64,000 bases of DNA from Maribacter sp. HTCC2170. Its GTDB lineage: Bacteria; Bacteroidota; Bacteroidia; Flavobacteriales; Flavobacteriaceae. This document shows positions 52,466 to 60,130 of this stretch, one piece after another. Below the pieces are notes generated by a model. The model did not search any database, was not told the origin of the DNA, and was given only the letters and a program-made list of their open reading frames with translations. Where the stretch lies: the NCBI RefSeq assembly GCF_000153165.2, contig NC_014472.1:431501-495500 (forward strand), written 5' to 3'. Both the position numbers and the translations under genes were made by a program. Position 1 is the first letter of the stretch. Every line of letters begins with the position of its first letter.

Positions 52466-52834
52466 ATGACGAACAATGATATTTTTAAAAAGCTTAGAGT
52501 TGCTCTAATGTTAAGGGATGATGAAATAGTTGAGATATTAAAGTTAGCGGATTTCAATATTACCAAAAGTGAATTAGGTGCCTTGTTCAGAAAGGAAGAT
52601 CACCCAAATTATATGGAGTGTGGCGATCAGATTCTTCGTAATTTTTTAAACGGATTGGTAATTCATCTTAGAGGAACAAAAGACAACCCAAAAAAACCTG
52701 GCGAAGTTTTACTAAAGGCAAAATCAACAAACAGCAATTCAGTCGCAAAGAATTTTGACAACAAACCCAGAAGAAAAAAGAAGTTCAATACTGACATTTC
52801 ACCTGTGAAATATAAAAACAAAAAAAAATCCTGA
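52466..52834 (+). CDS. DUF1456 (YehS-like) protein
   Basis: 122 aa. Two DUF1456-type repeats are present: NDIFKKLRVALMLRDDEIVE with ILKLADFNITKSELGALFRK, and CGDQILRNFLNGLVIHLRGT. The C-terminal 45 residues are basic (NKPRRKKKFN, KYKNKKKS), which would suit nucleic-acid contact, though that is inference. The stop overlaps the left arm of a terminator that serves both this gene and the convergent one. Confidence 0.85.
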   Translation: MTNNDIFKKLRVALMLRDDEIVEILKLADFNITKSELGALFRKEDHPNYMECGDQILRNFLNGLVIHLRGTKDNPKKPGEVLLKAKSTNSNSVAKNFDNKPRRKKKFNTDISPVKYKNKKKS

Positions 52835-52850
52835 TAAAATCAGGATTTTT
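52821..52850. terminator. Bidirectional terminator, DUF1456 and the 111-aa protein
   Basis: A perfect 12-bp stem (AAAAATCCTGAT/ATCAGGATTTTT) with a 3-nt loop; T-rich to the right and a run of eight A to the left. The DUF1456 stop codon lies inside the stem. Confidence 0.85.
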
Positions 52851-52870
52851 AAATTGTTCAACAAGTATCT

Positions 52871-53206
52871 CTAGCTTGCAATTCTAATAGGAATAGTAAA
52901 CATTGTACCTTCACTAGCGTTTTGAACACTTACCTTTTTGTAGTTTAATCTACCTTTTACAAAAGACTCGAGTCTTTTATTTTCAGTATCAACTGACAAA
53001 ACTACAATTTCACCCTCGTTGTTCAAGGTAAATCTAACCTGTGCCGTTAAGCTCACGTCATCACCAGTCTCGTAATTATCCCCCAAAAGCTCTCCAATTT
53101 GAGTGGATAGTTTTTTGGTTGGATCGTCTTTAACTGAATCGTTAGCTAAAATGTTTCCTGTTGCAAGTAGCATTGCAGCTACAAATACTAAACTTAATTT
53201 TCTCAT
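52871..53206 (-). CDS. Small exported protein of unknown function
   Basis: 111 aa from the ATG at 53206; the frame runs on to 53329 but the longer version lacks a signal at its start, while RKLSLVFVAAMLLATGNILA is a clean signal peptide here. The mature part (about 85 residues) contains LTAQVRFTLNNEGEIVVLSV and VKGRLNYKKVSVQNASEGTM, a two-strand pattern like the C-terminal domain of TonB-like or energy-coupling proteins. I do not assign a function. The 276-nt stretch upstream to sucC holds a terminator and no gene. Confidence 0.7.
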   Translation of the reverse strand: MRKLSLVFVAAMLLATGNILANDSVKDDPTKKLSTQIGELLGDNYETGDDVSLTAQVRFTLNNEGEIVVLSVDTENKRLESFVKGRLNYKKVSVQNASEGTMFTIPIRIAS

Positions 53207-53426
53207 GATTTGTTTGTTTAATGATTGATGATTAATTGATGAATTACTTAAAAGACGTACCAGGAACAAGATCGTTACAAGGTTTTTCTCATTTAACATA
53301 ACTTTAGTTATTACTTTTTTAATCAACATGACTCTTCAAAAAACATTAAAACATAATGTTAGTGTGCATTTCCAATGATTTCATTGTATCTCATGGTAAT
53401 AAGATATTAAGAAACTTTTAAGCAAA

Positions 53427-53456
53427 TAAAAAAGGCAATGCGAAAATGCATTGCCT
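53427..53456 (-). terminator. Terminator of sucC
   Basis: A 9-bp perfect stem (AGGCAATGC/GCATTGCCT) with a 6-nt loop is followed on the minus strand by six T. It lies 27 nt after the sucC stop. Confidence 0.85.
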
Positions 53457-53482
53457 CTGTTCTATTGCTATTGAGTCTTGTA

Positions 53483-54676
53483 TCAATTCAAAACTTCCTT
53501 TACTTTATCAGCAGCTTCTTGAAATTGAACCGCAGAATGTACAGCCAAACCTGAATTATCTATAATCTCCTTTGCCAACTCGGCATTTGTACCTTGCAAT
53601 CGAACAATAATCGGTACCGTAATGGCATCCCCCATGTTCTTATAAGCATCAACAACACCTTGAGCGACTCGATCACATCTTACAATGCCACCAAAAATGT
53701 TTATTAATATGGCTTTTACATTGGCATCTTTTAAAATAATGCGAAACGCTTCCTCTACCCTTTTGGCATCTGCTGTACCACCAACATCCAAGAAATTGGC
53801 AGGTTCACCGCCAGCCATTTTAATCAAATCCATCGTTGCCATGGCCAAGCCAGCGCCATTCACCATACAGCCAACGTTTCCATCAAGATCAACATAACTT
53901 AAACCTACAGCCCTAGCTTCAACCTCAATTGGATTTTCTTCTCTTAAATCACGCATCTCTGCGTATTGCTTTCTTCTATATAACGCGTTATCATCTATAG
54001 ACACCTTTGCATCTACCGCCATTATCTTGTCATCCGATGTCTTTAATACCGGATTTATTTCGAACATGTTAGAATCACTTTCAACATAAGCCTTATAAAG
54101 CGAAGCCACAAATTTGGTCATTTCTTTAAAGGCCATACCTGACAAACCAAGATTAAAAGCAATCTTACGAGCTTGGAAAGGCAAAAGGCCCGTAGACGGA
54201 TCCACTTCCTCGGTAAATATCAAATGTGGAGTTTTTTCGGCTACTTCCTCAATATCCATACCTCCTTCGGTAGAATACATAATCATATTTCTTCCCTTAC
54301 CACGATCCAGTAGAACGGACATGTAAAATTCACTTGTCTCACTATCTCCGGGATAATAAACATCTTCTGCAATCAATACTTGGTGAACTTTTTTTCCTTC
54401 AGCTGAGGTCTGGGGCGTAATCAAGTTCATACCGATGATGTTACCAGCAACCTCCTCTACTTCCTGAAGGTTTTTGGCCAGTTTTACTCCGCCGCCTTTA
54501 CCACGACCACCTGCATGCACTTGGGCCTTTATCACGTGCCAGCCTGTACCTGTTTCAGCAGTTAGCTGCTTGGCTGCATCTACCGCTTCTTTTGGGCTAT
54601 GGGCTACAATACCACGCTGAATACGCACACCAAAACTTGCTAAAATTTCTTTTCCTTGATACTCGTGAAGGTTCAT
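53483..54676 (-). CDS. sucC: Succinate-CoA ligase (ADP-forming), beta subunit
   Basis: 397 aa from the ATG at 54676 (NLHEYQGKEIL), the standard family N-terminus; the frame runs upstream to 54718 but nothing supports it. The ATP-grasp domain shows VIKAQVHAGGRGKGGGVKLA and GLLPFQARKIAFNLGL; the C-terminal CoA-ligase domain shows NPVLKTSDDKIMAVDAKVSI, VGCMVNGAGLAMATMDLIKM and GGEPANFLDVGG. It makes or uses succinyl-CoA in the citric-acid cycle. The alpha subunit gene sucD is not adjacent, so the two are separate here. Confidence 0.97.
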   Translation of the reverse strand: MNLHEYQGKEILASFGVRIQRGIVAHSPKEAVDAAKQLTAETGTGWHVIKAQVHAGGRGKGGGVKLAKNLQEVEEVAGNIIGMNLITPQTSAEGKKVHQVLIAEDVYYPGDSETSEFYMSVLLDRGKGRNMIMYSTEGGMDIEEVAEKTPHLIFTEEVDPSTGLLPFQARKIAFNLGLSGMAFKEMTKFVASLYKAYVESDSNMFEINPVLKTSDDKIMAVDAKVSIDDNALYRRKQYAEMRDLREENPIEVEARAVGLSYVDLDGNVGCMVNGAGLAMATMDLIKMAGGEPANFLDVGGTADAKRVEEAFRIILKDANVKAILINIFGGIVRCDRVAQGVVDAYKNMGDAITVPIIVRLQGTNAELAKEIIDNSGLAVHSAVQFQEAADKVKEVLN

Positions 54677-54701
54677 ATGGGATTTCTTAAAAGTTTGAGA
54701 G

Positions 54702-54709
54702 CAAAAATA
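54702..54709 (-). promoter_or_regulatory. Candidate -7 box (TATTTTTG) of sucC
   Basis: The minus-strand TATTTTTG fits TANNTTTG and lies 25 nt before the sucC ATG. No -33 TTG at standard spacing. Confidence 0.38.
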
Positions 54710-54752
54710 GGAAACCAAGTGGATTTACCCTAATGAATTTAAATAGGATTCC

Positions 54753-55391
54753 TCAAATTTTAAAGTCTTCAAAATCAAGAGGGTCAAAATTTTTGAAATC
54801 GCCATTCATTTTGATTGTACCCTTGGTCCTGTCCAACTCATTCAAAACCGTAATAGTCGTAGATAAATGGGAAGAAACAAACTCTAATCGCTCACTTTCC
54901 TTGGGCATTTGCAATAATTGATATTCCTGTTCATAGGACAGTCCTATTTTATGGATTAGACTATACATATTGAATTTACCTAAAGCCATTGGAGTAAAAG
55001 ACACATCCATCAAGGTATATAATTCCTTAATGCCATCAAGGACCTGTATTTTCAAATCATCAGTAGCATCGTTCAATCCTTCCAAAAACTCTACGTTTCC
55101 TCCCGGATACAACTTGCCATTCATTTCATTCTCAAATGATAGTATTTTAAAAACCTGCCTTCCCACACATACCACATCCATTTCACCACTATCATATGTA
55201 TTTACAATTTCGACAAGTTGAACTTCAGTGCCATAGGCAATCTGGTCATATATAAATACAGGGATACCGAAAGTAATAGCCTCATTTCTACAATCTTGGA
55301 TAAGCTGCTTGTAACGATCTTCAAAAATGTGTAAGGGTACAGTTTCACCGGGGAAAAAAATCGATTTTAAAGGAAATAAAGGTATTTGCAT
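54753..55391 (-). CDS. Lon substrate-binding (N-terminal) domain protein
   Basis: 212 aa, equivalent to the LON N-domain alone. The signature is QIPLFPLKSIFFPGETVPLH with IFEDRYKQLIQDCRNEAITF, then GTEVQLVEIVNTYDSGEMDV. The AAA+ and protease domains of Lon are missing, so it is not a protease and may be a substrate adaptor. The stop is about 75 nt from the sucC start on the same strand. Divergent from lysA, with a shared control region of 164 nt upstream. Confidence 0.87.
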   Translation of the reverse strand: MQIPLFPLKSIFFPGETVPLHIFEDRYKQLIQDCRNEAITFGIPVFIYDQIAYGTEVQLVEIVNTYDSGEMDVVCVGRQVFKILSFENEMNGKLYPGGNVEFLEGLNDATDDLKIQVLDGIKELYTLMDVSFTPMALGKFNMYSLIHKIGLSYEQEYQLLQMPKESERLEFVSSHLSTTITVLNELDRTKGTIKMNGDFKNFDPLDFEDFKI

Positions 55392-55405
55392 ATTCCAATT
55401 TTTGC

Positions 55406-55437
55406 TAAAAATACAATTCGATTATGATTACAACAAA
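55406..55437 (-). promoter_or_regulatory. Promoter of the Lon-domain gene, TTTG-N20-TATTTTTA
   Basis: On the minus strand TTTG (55437-55434), a 20-nt spacer and TATTTTTA (55413-55406) fit the -33/-7 pattern with one mismatch at the end of the -7 box. The -33 box lies at the edge of the first copy of a repeated element. Confidence 0.45.
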
Positions 55438-55489
55438 TGAAGTTAATTCTCAATATTGTTGTAATCATAACATATTGTTGTATTTATAA
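55422..55489. promoter_or_regulatory. Three-copy repeated element between lysA and the Lon-domain gene
   Basis: A 15-bp perfect inverted repeat, TTATGATTACAACAA (55422-55436) and TTGTTGTAATCATAA (55456-55470), is separated by 19 nt. A third, directly repeated copy (55473-55489) matches 15 of 17 positions of the second. The left copy lies over the -33 box of the Lon-domain gene; the two right copies lie upstream of the lysA -33 box. This has the look of operators for one regulator acting on both divergent promoters. Confidence 0.62.
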
Positions 55490-55506
55490 AGAATACTTGA
55501 AAAATA

Positions 55507-55537
55507 TTGTACATCCCAAAATAGTATCCTAGATTTG
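55507..55537 (+). promoter_or_regulatory. lysA promoter, TTG-N20-TAGATTTG
   Basis: TTG (55507-55509), a 20-nt spacer and TAGATTTG (55530-55537) match the Bacteroidota -33/-7 pattern. The TTG at 55535, where the longest reading frame begins, is inside this -7 box. Confidence 0.6.
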
Positions 55538-55555
55538 TTCAAAACAACTATTATA

Positions 55556-56797
55556 ATGAGGAATGCTGATTTATTGAAAATCGCCAAAACATACGGCAAC
55601 CCGGTATACGTTTATGATTCTGAAAAAATAATTTCACAATTCAATAGGTTGACCAATGCTTTTAAAGGTGTTAATCAATTAAAGCTTAACTATGCTGCCA
55701 AGGCACTTTCAAACATTGCCATTTTGCGCCTTATGAACAGTTTGGGCAGTGGTTTGGATACCGTTTCTATCCAAGAAGTGCAATTAGGCCTATTGGCAGG
55801 GTTTAAACCTGAGTCAATTATTTTTACCCCAAATGGTGTTTCTCTTGAAGAGATTGAAGAAGCCGCAAAATTGGGCGTGCAAATAAATATTGACAATTTA
55901 TCTGTGCTTGAACAGTTCGGGGGAAAACATCCTGATATTCCTGTTTGCATTAGAATTAATCCGCATGTTATGGCGGGTGGTAATTCCAACATTTCAGTTG
56001 GCCATATAGATTCTAAATTTGGAATAAGTATTCATCAAATACCACATCTACTTAGAATTGTGGAATTAACAAAAATGAATATCAATGGTATTCATATGCA
56101 TACAGGTAGCGATATTCTGGACATTGATGTATTTCTTTACGCCTCGGAAATTCTTTTTGAAACGGCCAAAAATTTCAAAAATCTAGATTTCATTGATTTT
56201 GGTAGCGGCTTTAAAGTACCTTATAAAGAAGGAGACATTGAAACCAATATTGAAGAATTGGGTAAGAAATTGACCGGCAGATTCAATGAATTTTGTAAAG
56301 AATATGGCAAAGAGCTCACATTGGCATTTGAACCCGGTAAGTTTTTGGTAAGTGAAGCCGGGCACTTTTTGGCAAAAGTCAATGTCGTAAAACAAACTAC
56401 ATCAACAGTTTTTGCCAGTGTAGACTCAGGTTTCAACCATTTGATAAGACCCATGCTATATGGAGCATCTCACACAATCGAGAACATTTCCAATCCTCAA
56501 GGTCGTGAAAGGTACTACTCAGTGGTAGGTTATATCTGTGAGACAGATACCTTTGGAAACAATCGCAGAATAAATGAGATTTCAGAGGGTGATATTCTTT
56601 GTTTTAAAAACGCCGGTGCTTATTGTTTCACTATGGCCAGCAATTACAATTCAAGATACAGGCCAGCAGAAGTTTTATGGCACGATGACAAAGCTCATTT
56701 AATCAGGGAAAGAGAAACTTTTGATGACTTAATTAAAAATCAGGTAGATGTCAAAGATTTATTTGTACCTGAAAAGGTCAAAGTAGCCGTAAAATAA
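55556..56797 (+). CDS. lysA: Diaminopimelate decarboxylase
   Basis: 413 aa from the ATG at 55556; a TTG at 55535 lies in the promoter and is not a start. It is a PLP enzyme that decarboxylates meso-DAP to lysine. The PLP lysine is in KLNYAAKALSN (Lys 49); other blocks are INPHVMAGGNSNISVGHIDS with KFGI, the HMHTGSDI loop, the FEPGKFLVSEAG block and the active-site cysteine in VGYICETDTFG. The N-terminal extension found in some bacteria is absent. A good promoter and a repeated-element region sit directly upstream. Confidence 0.96.
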   Translation: MRNADLLKIAKTYGNPVYVYDSEKIISQFNRLTNAFKGVNQLKLNYAAKALSNIAILRLMNSLGSGLDTVSIQEVQLGLLAGFKPESIIFTPNGVSLEEIEEAAKLGVQINIDNLSVLEQFGGKHPDIPVCIRINPHVMAGGNSNISVGHIDSKFGISIHQIPHLLRIVELTKMNINGIHMHTGSDILDIDVFLYASEILFETAKNFKNLDFIDFGSGFKVPYKEGDIETNIEELGKKLTGRFNEFCKEYGKELTLAFEPGKFLVSEAGHFLAKVNVVKQTTSTVFASVDSGFNHLIRPMLYGASHTIENISNPQGRERYYSVVGYICETDTFGNNRRINEISEGDILCFKNAGAYCFTMASNYNSRYRPAEVLWHDDKAHLIRERETFDDLIKNQVDVKDLFVPEKVKVAVK

Positions 56798-56814
56798 AGG
56801 TCAAAAATAATCGT

Positions 56815-56822
56815 TAGTTTTG
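56815..56822 (+). promoter_or_regulatory. Candidate -7 box (TAGTTTTG) for the thioredoxin-like gene
   Basis: TAGTTTTG fits TANNTTTG and ends 37 nt before the ATG. The -33 region has no TTG. Confidence 0.33.
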
Positions 56823-56859
56823 GTACAGTTGTTGGACTAACCAGCAAAAACAATTTGTA

Positions 56860-57393
56860 ATGAAGCAAAACGTGTCTTTCATAAAGAAATTTTCTATTTT
56901 TTTATTTGTCGGATTGATTTCCGCTACTGTCTATGGGCAAGATGTCAAATGGCTTAGCTGGAATGAAGCAGTTGAACTTACCAAAACCGAAAAAAACCCA
57001 AAGAAGGTTTTCATTGATGTTTACACGGATTGGTGCGGCTGGTGTAAAAAAATGGATAAAGACACTTTCCAGAATCCAGAAGTAGCGACTTATATGGCAG
57101 CTAATTTTTATATGGTAAAAATGGATGGTGAGGGAAAAGAACCCATTGACTATAATGGTAAGACATTTAAATTTATCCCTTCAGGAAGAAAAGGCTACCA
57201 TGAATTGGCCGCGGCCTTGATGCAAGGTAAATTGAGCTACCCAACAACAATTTTCTTAGATGAAAAAATGAACATGCTTTCCCCTGTCCCGGGCTATCAA
57301 AAACCTGACCCATTTTTAAACATCGCCAGATATTTTGGTGATGATATTTATTTGGAAAAAGATTGGAAAACCTATAGTGGTCAAGGGAAATAA
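56860..57393 (+). CDS. Exported thioredoxin-like protein (WCGWC)
   Basis: 177 aa with a signal peptide (about 1-27, ending TVYGQ). The active site is YTDWCGWCKKMDKDTF, a CxxC with a glycine-tryptophan pair, as in periplasmic disulfide reductases and DUF255-like thioredoxins. The cis-proline side is GKLSYPTTIFLDEKMNMLSP. The distance from the signal to the CxxC is short and there is no membrane helix, so it is a soluble periplasmic protein. A role in thiol redox or in cytochrome c maturation is possible. It is preceded by lysA and followed by a terminator. Confidence 0.87.
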   Translation: MKQNVSFIKKFSIFLFVGLISATVYGQDVKWLSWNEAVELTKTEKNPKKVFIDVYTDWCGWCKKMDKDTFQNPEVATYMAANFYMVKMDGEGKEPIDYNGKTFKFIPSGRKGYHELAAALMQGKLSYPTTIFLDEKMNMLSPVPGYQKPDPFLNIARYFGDDIYLEKDWKTYSGQGK

Positions 57394-57413
57394 TTCAAAA
57401 TAACACTTAAAAG

Positions 57414-57440
57414 AAAAGAGCCGTTATACGGCTCTTTTTT
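57414..57440. terminator. Bidirectional terminator, thioredoxin-like gene and guaB
   Basis: An 11-bp perfect stem (AAAAGAGCCGT/ACGGCTCTTTT) with a 3-nt loop and a T-run on the plus side; the A/G-rich left flank serves the minus-strand guaB more weakly. Confidence 0.85.
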
Positions 57441-57456
57441 ATTTTATAAAAACAAA

Positions 57457-58929
57457 TTACCTACTATAGTTTGGTGATTCTTTAGTAATCGTCACATCAT
57501 GGGGATGACTCTCGTTAATGCCACTTGCTGTAATCTTTACAAATCTGCCCGATTCTTTTAAGGTTTCAATATCCTTAGCTCCACAATAGCCCATCCCTGC
57601 ACGAAGACCTCCCACAAACTGATGAATACTTTCGTATAACTCACCTTTATATGGAACACGACCAACTATACCCTCAGGCACTAATTTTTTAATATCATCT
57701 TCAACATCCTGGAAATAACGATCTTTAGAACCATGCTTCATGGCCTCAACCGAACCCATTCCACGATATGATTTGAATTTTCTTCCTTCGTATATAATAG
57801 TTTCTCCCGGTGATTCTTTTGTACCAGCAAGTAATGACCCAAGCATTACCGTATCCGCTCCGGCGGCTATCGCTTTAGGAATATCTCCAGTATACCGTAT
57901 CCCGCCATCAGCAATTACAGGAACACCACTGCCTTTTATTGCCGAAGCAACCTCCAATACAGCTGAAAACTGTGGAAAGCCAACCCCTGCAACCACTCTG
58001 GTTGTACATATCGAACCCGGACCTATTCCCACTTTTACGGCATCGGCGCCAGCTTCAACCAAATATTTTGCAGCCGCTCCCGTGGCAATATTGCCCACAA
58101 TAACTTCAAGTTTGTGGAATTTATTTTTTACCTCTTTCAACACATTAACCACTCCCTTTGTATGTCCATGGGCAGTATCAATGACCACAGCATCTACACC
58201 TGCATTAACCAACGCAGCTGCTCTTTCAACGGCATCACCCGTGACTCCAATGGCAGCAGCCACCCTAAGTCTACCAAAATGATCCTTGTTAGCACTTGGT
58301 TTCTGTGTAAGTTTCGTAATGTCTCTAAAAGTGATTAAACCCACCAACTTATTATTGGCATCAACTACTGGTAATTTCTCAATTTTATTCTCTTGAAGAA
58401 TATCTTCCGCTTCAGCCAAAGAAGTACCTTCACCAACCGTTACGAGGTTTTCAGAAGTCATAACCTCTGACAATGGGCGCTCATTGTTTTTTTCGAACCG
58501 TAAATCCCTATTGGTAACGATTCCTATGAGCTTTCCCATTTTATCAACAATCGGTATTCCTCCAATACTAAATTCCTTCATGTTCGCTTTTGCATCTTTC
58601 ACCAAAGCCGTTGATGGAAGAGTGACTGGATCTATGATCATACCACTTTCCGCACGTTTTACTTTGCGCACTTTCATGGCCTGTTGCTCTATCGTCATGT
58701 TTTTATGCAGAACTCCTATACCCCCTTCTTGGGCAATTGCAATTGCCATTCGGGATTCTGTAACTGTGTCCATCGCAGCAGAGACGATAGGCACATTTAT
58801 GCTAATATTCCTTGTAAATTTTGTTTTGATACTTACTTCTCTCGGAAGAACTTCTGAAAAGGCAGGTACGAGAAGTACGTCATCATAAGTTAAACCTTCT
58901 CCGAGAATTTTATTTTGGTGGGCTTCCAT
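57457..58929 (-). CDS. guaB: Inosine-5'-monophosphate dehydrogenase
   Basis: 490 aa. It oxidises IMP to XMP with NAD+, the first committed step in GMP synthesis. The barrel starts [20 protein letters not shown]; the two CBS domains lie between about 95 and 210 ([20 protein letters not shown] and [20 protein letters not shown]). The catalytic cysteine is in [18 protein letters not shown] (about residue 303), followed by the flap with [13 protein letters not shown]. Its start has a matching -7 box. Confidence 0.97.
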   Translation of the reverse strand: MEAHQNKILGEGLTYDDVLLVPAFSEVLPREVSIKTKFTRNISINVPIVSAAMDTVTESRMAIAIAQEGGIGVLHKNMTIEQQAMKVRKVKRAESGMIIDPVTLPSTALVKDAKANMKEFSIGGIPIVDKMGKLIGIVTNRDLRFEKNNERPLSEVMTSENLVTVGEGTSLAEAEDILQENKIEKLPVVDANNKLVGLITFRDITKLTQKPSANKDHFGRLRVAAAIGVTGDAVERAAALVNAGVDAVVIDTAHGHTKGVVNVLKEVKNKFHKLEVIVGNIATGAAAKYLVEAGADAVKVGIGPGSICTTRVVAGVGFPQFSAVLEVASAIKGSGVPVIADGGIRYTGDIPKAIAAGADTVMLGSLLAGTKESPGETIIYEGRKFKSYRGMGSVEAMKHGSKDRYFQDVEDDIKKLVPEGIVGRVPYKGELYESIHQFVGGLRAGMGYCGAKDIETLKESGRFVKITASGINESHPHDVTITKESPNYSR

Positions 58930-58951
58930 GCAATTAAGGATTAATTGCGGG

Positions 58952-58959
58952 CAAATATA
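58952..58959 (-). promoter_or_regulatory. Candidate -7 box (TATATTTG) of guaB
   Basis: The minus-strand TATATTTG fits TANNTTTG exactly and lies 22 nt before the guaB ATG. No -33 TTG at the expected spacing. Confidence 0.42.
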
Positions 58960-58988
58960 CTACATTTAATAGTAACTTTTTGAAACTA

Positions 58989-59495
58989 CTATATTTTATC
59001 AGGATTGCCCGATTTTCGGATTAATTGCTGTAGCACTGCCAAAACAGAAATACTATATGTGAGTGTCATTAAAACTCCAGAAAATATAACCACATACTTC
59101 ATCCATAATACACCTGTCCACAACAAATATATTCCACCGAAAGTAAGTAAAACAGATAAAAAAGGTTCTACTGTCAGGAACAGTTTAGTGTTTTTTGACA
59201 GCTTTGTCATCCACACTAAAATTCCCAATAAAAAAAAGATAAAAGACATGGAAAGAATATGGGTATGAACAATGGTCAACATTTCACGCTCACTTTTATG
59301 AAATTTCATGACCGCAGCATCTTCGTTCTCCTCATTCCCCAGATAGTTCTCTTGTATTCCTGAAGGATTTGCCGAGCTGGTTTCGTTTACAAATAAAAGG
59401 CCAGTAAAAAACCCTATTGAAAGTATAATAACAAACGAGGCAATGAATATTTTTATTTCTGTTGGAAATGTGGCAAGAAGACCGTGGAGTTTCAT
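58989..59495 (-). CDS. Four-helix membrane protein of the FMN-binding operon
   Basis: 168 aa with four transmembrane helices (about 14-36, 75-97, 105-127, 130-155). The long loop after helix 1 is acidic (GNEENEDAAVMKFHKSE) and helix 2 opens with IVHTHILSMSFIFF, with two histidines that could hold a heme or metal. I do not recognise a named family. The start codon overlaps the stop of the FMN-binding gene by one base, so the two proteins are made together. A membrane electron carrier for the flavoprotein is a plausible guess. Confidence 0.65.
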   Translation of the reverse strand: MKLHGLLATFPTEIKIFIASFVIILSIGFFTGLLFVNETSSANPSGIQENYLGNEENEDAAVMKFHKSEREMLTIVHTHILSMSFIFFLLGILVWMTKLSKNTKLFLTVEPFLSVLLTFGGIYLLWTGVLWMKYVVIFSGVLMTLTYSISVLAVLQQLIRKSGNPDKI

Positions 59496-60031
59496 TACAG
59501 GATTTGATTATTTTGTAATAAGCCAATAGTTTGCAAAAGGTCATCAATTGAAGAGGTCATTGATCTTACAGATATGGTTGCGCCCGCAATACCATCAATA
59601 TTTTTTTCATGATCAACTCTATCACTTCCTGTTTTACCCATGAACTGTTTAAGCCACCTTTTACTGCCTATTTCCCCTCCATATTCTTCGCGATATATCA
59701 GGACTTTTGAATGCACAATAGCCAGTTCATTGTCAAAAACAACCAAATAATCAAATTCAGCTGTTTTACTCCTTGCTTTATCCACGAACATGAAACCAAG
59801 GTGTTTGTCACTACTTGAAATCCTAAAAAAATTGTTTCCTTTTATTTTCATAGGAAGTTCCTCATTCAATTCATCTGAAACTTGAATTGGGCTCAAATCA
59901 AAATTCTCTATTTGAAAGGTTCTTTGAAGTTCTTTCCTAACCTTTTTCTCAACAGTTTTGGGCAATCCAAAACCTACCAGCAGAAATGAGATTGTCATCA
60001 GTAAAACGAAAAATGTCTTTGACCTTTGCAT
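59495..60031 (-). CDS. FMN-binding domain protein (covalent flavin type)
   Basis: 178 aa with a signal or membrane anchor at about 7-24. The family signature is DGIAGATISVRSMTSSI near residues 146-162: the threonine in GAT is the expected site where ApbE attaches FMN through a phosphoester. Before it is the acidic KGNNFFRISSSDKHLGFMFV strand region. Such proteins carry electrons outside the cytoplasm in Rnf, NQR and extracytosolic reductase systems. It is co-translated with the membrane protein and controlled by a dyad that also occurs twice before the porin gene. Confidence 0.85.
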   Translation of the reverse strand: MQRSKTFFVLLMTISFLLVGFGLPKTVEKKVRKELQRTFQIENFDLSPIQVSDELNEELPMKIKGNNFFRISSSDKHLGFMFVDKARSKTAEFDYLVVFDNELAIVHSKVLIYREEYGGEIGSKRWLKQFMGKTGSDRVDHEKNIDGIAGATISVRSMTSSIDDLLQTIGLLQNNQIL

Positions 60032-60044
60032 GTTGTAAATGTAT

Positions 60045-60067
60045 TAATTTAGAATGAATCTCAATAA
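60045..60067 (-). promoter_or_regulatory. Third dyad copy before the FMN-binding gene
   Basis: TAATTTAGA-N5-TCTCAATAA matches TTATTTAGA-N5-TCTAAATAA at 16 of 18 defined positions with the same 5-nt spacer as the two copies near the porin gene. It lies 14-36 nt before the FMN-binding start codon and covers the space between a TTG (60064-60062) and TACATTTA (60043-60036), a possible weak promoter. Confidence 0.6.
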
Positions 60068-60084
60068 AGAAATTTCGTTCTTTT

Positions 60085-60121
60085 AAAAAGGGTTCCCTTT
60101 TTCAAATGAAGAAGGGAACCC
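60085..60121 (-). terminator. Terminator of the porin gene
   Basis: A perfect 10-bp stem (GGGTTCCCTT/AAGGGAACCC) with a 12-nt loop, then five T on the minus strand, begins 9 nt after the porin stop. It separates the porin from the FMN-binding gene. Confidence 0.82.
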
Positions 60122-60130
60122 AACAAACAA

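Noticed and set aside
53207-53329. Extended N-terminus of the 111-aa exported protein
   Set aside because: The extension is not a signal peptide and hides the clean one beginning at 53206.
54753-55391. Lon protease
   Set aside because: Only the N-terminal substrate-binding domain is present; there is no AAA+ module and no Ser-Lys protease domain.
55422-55489. CRISPR-like repeats
   Set aside because: Only three copies, one inverted, with no regular unique spacers and no cas genes.
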